Origin: Bacteroidales bacterium
GTDB taxonomy: Bacteria; Bacteroidota; Bacteroidia; Bacteroidales; ML635J-15
Reading direction: 5' to 3'
Assembly (NCBI GenBank): GCA_023228725.1
Contig: JALOAQ010000050.1
Location: 1-20,459, forward strand
Length of the DNA: 20,459 nt
Part shown: piece by piece, positions 13,878-20,459 of the stretch
Layout of the letters: the number at the start of each line of letters is the position of its first letter
How positions within the stretch are numbered: the first letter of the stretch is position 1
Notes under the pieces: model-generated
The model's input: only the letters and a program-made list of their open reading frames with translations
What the model was told of the DNA's origin: nothing
Database searches by the model: none
Position numbers and translations under genes: made by a program

Positions 13878-16800
13878 ATGAAAAAGTTACTTATTTTATT
13901 GAGTTTAATTGCCATTTCCATATATGGATTTGGACAACATACCATGGTTGCTAATAACGGTGAAACCATATCGGCTTGTTCTGGTAGTTTAGGTTTAGGT
14001 TCATATACTGTTGGACAAACTTACACTGTTACTATTTGTTCTAACCATGAAATAAATCAACACATAACATTTGCAGTAACAGGTGGTTACAACTTTCCTG
14101 CTGGAACTTCATTATGTTTTTATGACGGTACGTCAACATCAGCTCCATTAATTACTTGTTGGGATAATGGTACTACTAGTGGTCAATTAGCCGTACAAAC
14201 TGGAGCAGGAAACGAAAGCGGTTGTTTAACTGTTGTGTTTACCGGTGGTACTTCTGGCGCTAGTTGGGGAACAAATGCTATTACTTGCAATTTTGTTTGT
14301 CAACCACGTTCAGTAGTTATTAGCTCAGCTAATCCTCCAATAGTTGGTAATTTATATATTGATGTTTGTTGGGATGAGAATAATGATGAAAGTTTTCCAA
14401 TTACTTTTAATGCTGAGGGCGAATATCCTTCAACAAGTTATGATTGTACTGATGCTACAAATACTTTTACTTGGAATTTTAATGATGGTAGCCCTTTAGA
14501 AGTTGGTTTAGGATTAACAAGTGTAACTCACACTTTCTCGGAACGCAGAGGTTATAATATAACAGTTTCAATTGAAGACTCTCAAGGTTGTTTAAACACT
14601 AACTCAGAACAAAAAAGGGTAAGAGTTTCACTGCCTCCAATTTGGAATAATACAACAACAGTTTTAACAACTACACCAGCAACCAACCCACCAGCTATTT
14701 GTATGGGTTCACCAGTACATGTTTGTGGTTATTATTCAAATCCAGAATGGACTAGTGTTGTTCCTCTTGCAAGTGGAGATACAGTTTGCGTACCTGACAA
14801 TCCACCACTTTGTTACGAGTCAATTTTACATGAAAGTTCGTTTGAGCCTGGGCAAGAACTTACTTCAATAAATGATATTATTTCTATTGATATGAATTTG
14901 GCTCACCACTATTTAGGCGACTTAACATTTTATGTTATTTGTCCAAATGGGCAACAAGTACAAATTGGAGCGCAAGGAGGTGGAGGAACATATTTAGGTT
15001 ACCCTGGACCTAACAGGAATAGTTGTGTTGGCGACCAAGGCATGTGGTATCATATCACACCAACAGCCACACAAACTATGCAACAAGCAGCAAGTGGGAC
15101 TTGGCAAACTACTTTACCATCTGGCAATTATGCTTCATATCAATCTTTATCAGCTTTAATAGGTTGCCCTCTAAATGGAACATGGCAGTTAAGATTATGT
15201 GATAACTGGGGACAAGATGCAGGAACAATATTTGGTTGGTCTATACAATTTGATCCTAGCCTATACCCAGCTGTTTGGGATTATACACAAACATACACAC
15301 CAACTAGTTGGGACGGACTTTACGGCTCTGTTGTTAACGCTCCAAACAATCAAAACTGTATGGACGGTACTTACACTACTTCTGCCACACCTGATGTAAA
15401 CTCTCTACAACCTTTTATATTTACAATTACAGACAACTTTGGTTGTACTCACGACACTGCATTATATGTAACAGTTCGTCATCAATTAGATCCAAACTGC
15501 TGTGTAATTCCAAGTGTTGATGCAGGGTCTGATGATGCTATTTGTGCTTTAACTTATCATTTACAAGCAAGTTCATTAGAGTTTCCAGGAAATACTGGAA
15601 ACTGGGAAATGATTTCAGGACCAGGTACTGCAACATTTACTAATCCAACAAATCCTAGCTCTAATGTAACTGTAAGTTTGTTTGGAACTTATGTGTTTAG
15701 ATTCCATGAAAGACATAATGATAACCCGGGATGTGCTAGCCATGATGACGTTACAATTACATTTAACGATACTTATGATCCAACAATTTCACCAGTTTCT
15801 AACATGTGTGTAAACTTAGCTCCCTTTATGTTGGAAATGGTAGATTTTGGAAGTTTAAGTATTAATTTAAATTCCGAACTACTAAACATTGCAACAGGAC
15901 AATTTAACCCTGCAAAACCCGGAACCTATACAATTACTAATACCGTTCAAGATCCATGTACAGGTGGCCCTCTTTCTCATAGCATAACTTTTACAGTATA
16001 TGATGCTATAACTGTTCAAAACTTTCAAGAATATTGTGGCCCAATTGCAGAACCTACAAACTTTTATGTAGAATTTGATGTTGTAGGTTCACAAGGAGGT
16101 CCATTTTCAGGATATTTACTGAATGGAGTCACGCATCCAAACCCACATTATACAGCAACTCTTGTGTCTCCAAGTGCTTACGGCTATACAGTTGCAGACC
16201 CTAATGGATGTAGTAGCTTTGTTCTTGATGGATATAGAGACTGTGGTTGTCCACTTTATGCCGGTACCATGGGTTCCTTACAAACAGTAGTACTTTGCGA
16301 AGACGAATGTACTACTCCAGCGGTAACACATAATGGGAACGAAGAAACAGATGGAGGTGCCGGAAGATTTGAATTTATAATTCATACTGGCGACAATGAG
16401 CCAATAGCTTATAGCGATGATCCAAACTTCTGTTTTACTGCTCCTTTACAATTTAACACTACTTATTATGTTTCTCCAATTTGCGGATTACCAATCGGTC
16501 CTAATGGACATGCTAATATAAGCTCGGGTTGTTATTCTGTTGGTCAAGGAACGCCTGTAATGTGGCTAAAAAACCCACATGCTTATGCAGGAATCAATAA
16601 AGATACTTGCGGCTTAATTATCCAGCTAAATGGTAATACACCAGAAGGCGATATGTATGGGTATTGGTCATCAACTTGTGATTTTATTACAGTAGGTGGA
16701 ACTAACCATAGAGATCCAAATGCTATAGTAATGGCTTCAGGATATCAAGACTGTACTTTTACTTGGAATATTGTAAATGGAGAATGTGGTGCCAGCGATG

Positions 16801-19800
16801 ACGTACTAATTAGGTTTTTAGCTACACCTTCTCCTTACGCTGGACCAGATATTGTTGTTTGTGGTAATGTTGCCCAGATGGATGGTCAAGCAAGTATGGA
16901 TGGTGATTTAACTTGGTCGGGAAGTGGAACCAGCTTTAATCCTTTAACTGCTGCTGATGCTAACTCACAAGTTAGTGTTTATGGAACTTATCAATATACA
17001 TTAATAGAAGATAATGGATCTTGTACTGGTTCAGATAAAGTTTTAGTAACTTATGTAAAACCACCTTCACCAATTACAACGCCAAATGTGGATACAGTTT
17101 GTGGAACTGAATATAATCTCTCTGTAACAACAATACCTAATGCTATTGGACAATGGGTTGCTTATGATTGGGATGAGACACTTGAAGATTGGGTAACAGC
17201 ATCACCACATCCACTATTTTCACCAAACGTAAACTCAACAAACGTTAACGTAACTATAGGTAACTACCCTGGGCTAAATCGTCCTTTACGTTTTGTTTGG
17301 ACAGAAAGCAATATTGTTGGAGGTTTAGAATGTACTGGAGAGACTTATAAAGATGTGGTTTTTGCAAAACAACCAATTGCTTCTGTTGGAGCAAGCAATT
17401 ATGCGGAAATTTGCGGAAATTGTATTGATTTGCATGCCAGCACAATTGGAACAAGTGATTACACCTGTTATTGGATACCAAAAGTAAATGGAGAATGGAC
17501 TAATCCTGAAGGTGCACAATCTCCTGATGCAACTTATTGCGTTGACGTGCCTGCTGCTTTTGGCGATACAGCAAAAATTCATACAGAATTTTTCTGGGTT
17601 GTTAGAAACGGTGGTTGTATGAGTACTGATGTTATGAATGTGATTTTTTATCAACAACCACAAGCAAATGCAGGTTTAGACGATGCTATTTGTGGCTTTG
17701 ATTATGATTTAGCTGCATATTGGGGTGTTCCTGGAAACGATATTTATTCTCCAACAGGTGTATGGTCTGTTGGTTCTAAACCCTCAATCAATTCTTCTGC
17801 AAACATACAAGACGTTTATGATCCAAGTTCTCATGTAACTGTAAGCGAAACTGGTATTTGGGAATTTATTTTTAGAGAAAACAACACTCAGCTTACCAGC
17901 TGTTATAGTACTGATACTGTGCAAATTGAATTTGTAGAAATTCCAATTATTTCTGCAGGTCCAGACCAACATGTTTGTGGTAATTGTGTAAACTTACAAG
18001 GTATATCTGGTGGGTTTTCTGGTACTTGGCTACCAAATGGAGCAATATTCGATGATTATGAAGACCCGACAACTCAAGCTTGCGTTGCTGCCTACGACAC
18101 ATTAGTGTTTACTTGGCAAGAATCAAATTCAGCAACAACTCAAACTTTACCTTGCCCTGCTTCTGATGATGTAAATATTATTTTCTGGAGAGTGCCTTCT
18201 GCAAATATTATGACTGATGAAGCTGACTCAACAGTTTGCGGATTAAGATTCAATAATTTAAGAGCTGAAAACCCTGGACAGCATATATCAGGATATTGGT
18301 ATAATATAAATCCTTATACTGAATATGGAGATAAATTTTCAAATAACACTTGGGCACAAGTTCCAAATTATGGATATCATGATTTTTATTGGATTGAAGA
18401 AACTGGACCGGGTTTAACACCAGGATTCTGTAATGACACTGCTGGACCTTTGAGAATTCATTTTATTCAAGTTCCAACAGCAAACGCAGGTGGCGACACC
18501 CTATTCTGTGGATTAAATGGGCAACTTAGTGCAATCCCAAGTATTGGTACAGGAGTTTGGTCAACACCTTCGGTGGCAAATATTTCTTTTGAAAATCAAA
18601 ATAATCCTAATACTGGAATTACTTCTACAGTTATAAATACTGAAAATCCAACTTATCCTTTCTTTAACTTAATTTGGACAGAAGACAATACAAATGGCTG
18701 TACTGATAAAGATACTATCAAAGTCGTATTTGCAAGAGTTCCAAGTTCTGAAATTAAAATTATTCCACCAAAATGTTTTGGAGAATATGCAACTATTGCC
18801 GCAGCAGAAGATACGCTACAACAATATACTTGGAATTTCTATTCAGGAATACGTGATTCAGCAACTTATAACCCAATGGGCGGAAGGTACCAAAATTTTG
18901 TTCGCTGGGAAGGAAGTGATACTTTACATAGAATTAGTTTGATTGCCTCTAACTATTGGGAATGCCAAAGTGCAGTTACAGTTGATACAGTATTTGAACC
19001 TGCAATTCCAAAATTTGACCATATTATTGTTAACGATACCTGCGCACTTGGAAAAGGTGGAATTATTTTCCTTGATACTCTTGGCTCTAATGCTTTCTTC
19101 TGGATTGACCCGGAATACGGACCAGAACCAGGAACTCCTTTTACGAGTGTTTATAATATTCCTGCAGGAGAATATGATGTAGGAACAGCATACTTAACTC
19201 CTAATCTTACTCATTATGCATATTACAACTCAACCTTTGGAAGCGCAAATTGCTTAGACACAATTTCTTACGAAATTATTCCTATTGGAATGATAATAGC
19301 AAAAATAGAGGTTTCAGCAGAAGTTGTTTATGAAGAGCTAGTAGCACCCAATGCTAATGTAATATTTGTAAACAAATCTGACTACGACAATATAGGCAAA
19401 AAATGTGAATGGCATTTCGGAGATGGAACTGCCCCACTTAAATCTTGCGACCAATTTGTAGAACACACATATACAAAAGGTGGCTGTTATGAACCATTTT
19501 TAATTGTAATGAACAGAGATTTGCTAGAATGCCGTGATACTGCTTGGCTAGACGAATGTATTCCTGTTGATGAAGCAAGCGAGATAGAAGTTCCAAATAT
19601 TTTCTCTCCAAATGGTGATGGAATAAACGATTTTTTCCAAGTTAAAGCAAAAACTTTAAAAGAATTTAATGGAATTATTACAAACCGTTGGGGCCGACAA
19701 GTTTACGAATGGACAGATTGGGAAACTTATGAAGCTGGTTGGGATGGAAATATTGGTGGTGGTTCAAAAGCAGCTCCAGGCGTATATTATTACACTATCA

Positions 19801-19865
19801 GAGCTGAAGGATATGACGGACAAATTTACGAATTATATGGAGCCCTGCATTTAATGCGAGAATAA
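13878..19865 (+). CDS. Giant modular surface protein with T9SS type B C-terminal domain
   Basis: A 1,995-aa secreted protein, probably exported by Sec and then by the type IX system to the cell surface or medium. The order is: signal peptide (1-19, ending YGFGQ); CUB-like domain (about 24-140); PKD domain (about 160-245, with FTWNFNDGSP); proprotein-convertase P-domain (about 330-458, from DIISIDMNLAHHYLGDLTFYV to FGWSIQFD); one Ig-like Cys module (about 545-631); a unique region with a module shared with the next gene (about 790-900); eight more Cys modules (about 900-1620); a second PKD-like domain (about 1800-1880, with CEWHFGDGTAP); and the type B sorting domain (1905-1995, VPNIFSPNGDGINDFF to the end). 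The modules share an [AS]G-x-D-x(3)-CG opening, a G-x-W core and an SDDV-like end. No enzyme active site is seen; a structural or adhesin role is likely. Start: ATG 13878, 3 bp after the preceding stop. Confidence 0.92.
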   Translation: MKKLLILLSLIAISIYGFGQHTMVANNGETISACSGSLGLGSYTVGQTYTVTICSNHEINQHITFAVTGGYNFPAGTSLCFYDGTSTSAPLITCWDNGTTSGQLAVQTGAGNESGCLTVVFTGGTSGASWGTNAITCNFVCQPRSVVISSANPPIVGNLYIDVCWDENNDESFPITFNAEGEYPSTSYDCTDATNTFTWNFNDGSPLEVGLGLTSVTHTFSERRGYNITVSIEDSQGCLNTNSEQKRVRVSLPPIWNNTTTVLTTTPATNPPAICMGSPVHVCGYYSNPEWTSVVPLASGDTVCVPDNPPLCYESILHESSFEPGQELTSINDIISIDMNLAHHYLGDLTFYVICPNGQQVQIGAQGGGGTYLGYPGPNRNSCVGDQGMWYHITPTATQTMQQAASGTWQTTLPSGNYASYQSLSALIGCPLNGTWQLRLCDNWGQDAGTIFGWSIQFDPSLYPAVWDYTQTYTPTSWDGLYGSVVNAPNNQNCMDGTYTTSATPDVNSLQPFIFTITDNFGCTHDTALYVTVRHQLDPNCCVIPSVDAGSDDAICALTYHLQASSLEFPGNTGNWEMISGPGTATFTNPTNPSSNVTVSLFGTYVFRFHERHNDNPGCASHDDVTITFNDTYDPTISPVSNMCVNLAPFMLEMVDFGSLSINLNSELLNIATGQFNPAKPGTYTITNTVQDPCTGGPLSHSITFTVYDAITVQNFQEYCGPIAEPTNFYVEFDVVGSQGGPFSGYLLNGVTHPNPHYTATLVSPSAYGYTVADPNGCSSFVLDGYRDCGCPLYAGTMGSLQTVVLCEDECTTPAVTHNGNEETDGGAGRFEFIIHTGDNEPIAYSDDPNFCFTAPLQFNTTYYVSPICGLPIGPNGHANISSGCYSVGQGTPVMWLKNPHAYAGINKDTCGLIIQLNGNTPEGDMYGYWSSTCDFITVGGTNHRDPNAIVMASGYQDCTFTWNIVNGECGASDDVLIRFLATPSPYAGPDIVVCGNVAQMDGQASMDGDLTWSGSGTSFNPLTAADANSQVSVYGTYQYTLIEDNGSCTGSDKVLVTYVKPPSPITTPNVDTVCGTEYNLSVTTIPNAIGQWVAYDWDETLEDWVTASPHPLFSPNVNSTNVNVTIGNYPGLNRPLRFVWTESNIVGGLECTGETYKDVVFAKQPIASVGASNYAEICGNCIDLHASTIGTSDYTCYWIPKVNGEWTNPEGAQSPDATYCVDVPAAFGDTAKIHTEFFWVVRNGGCMSTDVMNVIFYQQPQANAGLDDAICGFDYDLAAYWGVPGNDIYSPTGVWSVGSKPSINSSANIQDVYDPSSHVTVSETGIWEFIFRENNTQLTSCYSTDTVQIEFVEIPIISAGPDQHVCGNCVNLQGISGGFSGTWLPNGAIFDDYEDPTTQACVAAYDTLVFTWQESNSATTQTLPCPASDDVNIIFWRVPSANIMTDEADSTVCGLRFNNLRAENPGQHISGYWYNINPYTEYGDKFSNNTWAQVPNYGYHDFYWIEETGPGLTPGFCNDTAGPLRIHFIQVPTANAGGDTLFCGLNGQLSAIPSIGTGVWSTPSVANISFENQNNPNTGITSTVINTENPTYPFFNLIWTEDNTNGCTDKDTIKVVFARVPSSEIKIIPPKCFGEYATIAAAEDTLQQYTWNFYSGIRDSATYNPMGGRYQNFVRWEGSDTLHRISLIASNYWECQSAVTVDTVFEPAIPKFDHIIVNDTCALGKGGIIFLDTLGSNAFFWIDPEYGPEPGTPFTSVYNIPAGEYDVGTAYLTPNLTHYAYYNSTFGSANCLDTISYEIIPIGMIIAKIEVSAEVVYEELVAPNANVIFVNKSDYDNIGKKCEWHFGDGTAPLKSCDQFVEHTYTKGGCYEPFLIVMNRDLLECRDTAWLDECIPVDEASEIEVPNIFSPNGDGINDFFQVKAKTLKEFNGIITNRWGRQVYEWTDWETYEAGWDGNIGGGSKAAPGVYYYTIRAEGYDGQIYELYGALHLMRE

Positions 19866-19876
19866 ACTAAGAAATA

Positions 19877-19910
19877 AAAAACCTGATGTGATAAATCAGG
19901 TTTTTTTTAC
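19877..19910 (+). terminator. Rho-independent terminator of the giant-protein operon
   Basis: ACCTGAT (19881-19887) and ATCAGGT (19895-19901) form a perfect 7-bp stem, extendable by A-T pairs, with a 7-nt loop, followed by an unbroken T-run to 19908. It begins about 15 bp after the stop codon, so the next gene must have its own promoter. Confidence 0.9.
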
Positions 19911-19964
19911 TAAATTGTTGATATAATTAAATTTTAAAAATTTTACTAATAATTAAAAAAATTG

Positions 19965-19972
19965 CATATTTG
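19965..19972 (+). promoter_or_regulatory. Weak -7-like box before the last gene
   Basis: CATATTTG (19965-19972) differs from TAnnTTTG at one position and lies 62 nt before the ATG at 20035. No -33 TTG is seen. It is the best candidate between the terminator and the gene, and no copy of the ECF-like motif occurs here. Confidence 0.25.
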
Positions 19973-20034
19973 CAAACAAAAAATAAAATTTTTGATAAAA
20001 CTTAACGTTCTACTTAAATATTAAAGAAATTTTT

Positions 20035-20459
20035 ATGAAAAACCTTTTAAATAAAATCTTTTATTTGCTCATATTTTTAGCAAGTTCTACATTATATCTT
20101 AATGCTCAATGTACAACTAGTGCAGGTAGTTTTACTTCAACAGAGCCAGTACAACTTTGTGATGGAGGCTGTACTAGTATGATAACACATGCTGAAGACG
20201 AAAATTTAGACGCAAACGATATTTTAGAATTTGTAATATTTAAACCAAGTAATCCTACACAAATTCTAGCTAGAAAATCAAGTCCTGACTTTTGTTATTC
20301 TGAAATTTTACCTAACGGTGAATATGGCACAACTTATCATATAGCTGCCAGAGCCGGGAATAACGCTGGGGGTTCAGGAATTGTTGACCCAAGCGACCCT
20401 TGTATGGATCAATCTGTTGCTGTACCAGTTGCTTGGTTTCAAACCCCCATTGCTCATAT
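20035..20459 (+). CDS. Secreted surface protein, N-terminal part, 3'-truncated
   Basis: An ATG at 20035 opens a frame that runs without a stop to the window end (141 codons). Residues 1-24 are a signal peptide (basic NLLNK, hydrophobic core, ending LYLNA before QC). The mature N-terminus is homologous to residues of about 790-905 of the giant protein. Both show C-x(n)-G-x-L/F, a VxLCxxxCT segment, an FC near the middle, GTTYHIAARAGN against NTTYYVSPICG, a late Cys, and PVAWFQTPIAH against PVMWLKNPHAY. This module has conserved cysteines and so probably disulfides. By analogy the rest is likely another multidomain T9SS cargo, but the C-terminus is outside the window. It is separated from the giant gene by a strong terminator. 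Confidence 0.85.
   Translation, partial: MKNLLNKIFYLLIFLASSTLYLNAQCTTSAGSFTSTEPVQLCDGGCTSMITHAEDENLDANDILEFVIFKPSNPTQILARKSSPDFCYSEILPNGEYGTTYHIAARAGNNAGGSGIVDPSDPCMDQSVAVPVAWFQTPIAH

Noticed and set aside
17254..17972. Several minus-strand open frames within the giant surface gene
   Set aside because: They overlap each other and a clear coding frame, lack promoters, and are composition shadows.
13878..19865. Recent tandem amplification of the giant's modules
   Set aside because: The modules are recognisable only by protein pattern; no long stretches of matching DNA were seen between them.

Overview
The window looks like a chromosomal segment of an AT-rich Bacteroidota. Four observations point there: several promoters of the Bacteroidota type (TTG, about 19-21 bp, TAnnTTTG) with no Shine-Dalgarno sequences; a DUF4290-murA pair; a DUF4159 protein; and a giant secreted protein ending in a type IX secretion (T9SS) type B, 'gliding motility-associated' C-terminal domain. 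The genus cannot be told from the sequence.

Region 1 (1-3,600) is accessory in character. It holds the C-terminal part of a type IIG (Eco57I-like) restriction-methyltransferase, then an AlbA_2/HATPase_c_4/winged-helix protein, then the orphan C-terminal tail of a second protein of the same kind. A roughly 100-bp imperfect direct repeat with a conserved hairpin lies on both sides of the AlbA_2 gene and tail. The rest is a mosaic of small intergenic repeats.

Region 2 (3,570-4,820) has a tRNA-Ser(GCU) on the minus strand with its own promoter and terminator. It is divergent from an EamA-family transporter gene, which ends at a probable bidirectional terminator.

Region 3 (4,820-13,060) is a minus-strand housekeeping block. 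In transcription order it carries a UvrD/PcrA helicase; DUF4290, murA and a TlpA-like thioredoxin; grpE and dnaJ behind a promoter unlike the others; and an outer-membrane-barrel-like protein with a DUF4159 protein. Promoter sequences suggest four transcription units. MurA has Asp where the catalytic Cys of the E. coli enzyme sits, which predicts fosfomycin insensitivity.

Region 4 (13,061-20,459) is a plus-strand cell-surface locus. A 363-bp divergent intergenic region carries an ECF-sigma-like promoter and a possible 20-codon leader ORF. A 149-aa secreted protein and a 1,995-aa modular secreted protein (CUB-like, PKD, P-domain, nine Cys-bearing Ig-like modules, PKD, T9SS type B domain) follow 3 bp apart. 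After a strong terminator, a second secreted protein begins. It runs off the window and its mature N-terminus is a diverged copy of an internal module of the giant.

No CRISPR array, transposase, integrase or rRNA was seen. The most unusual items are the repeat-flanked AlbA_2 cassette with a leftover paralogous tail, start codons placed only 4-14 nt after promoter -7 boxes, and the regulatory region and shared modules of the giant surface-protein locus.
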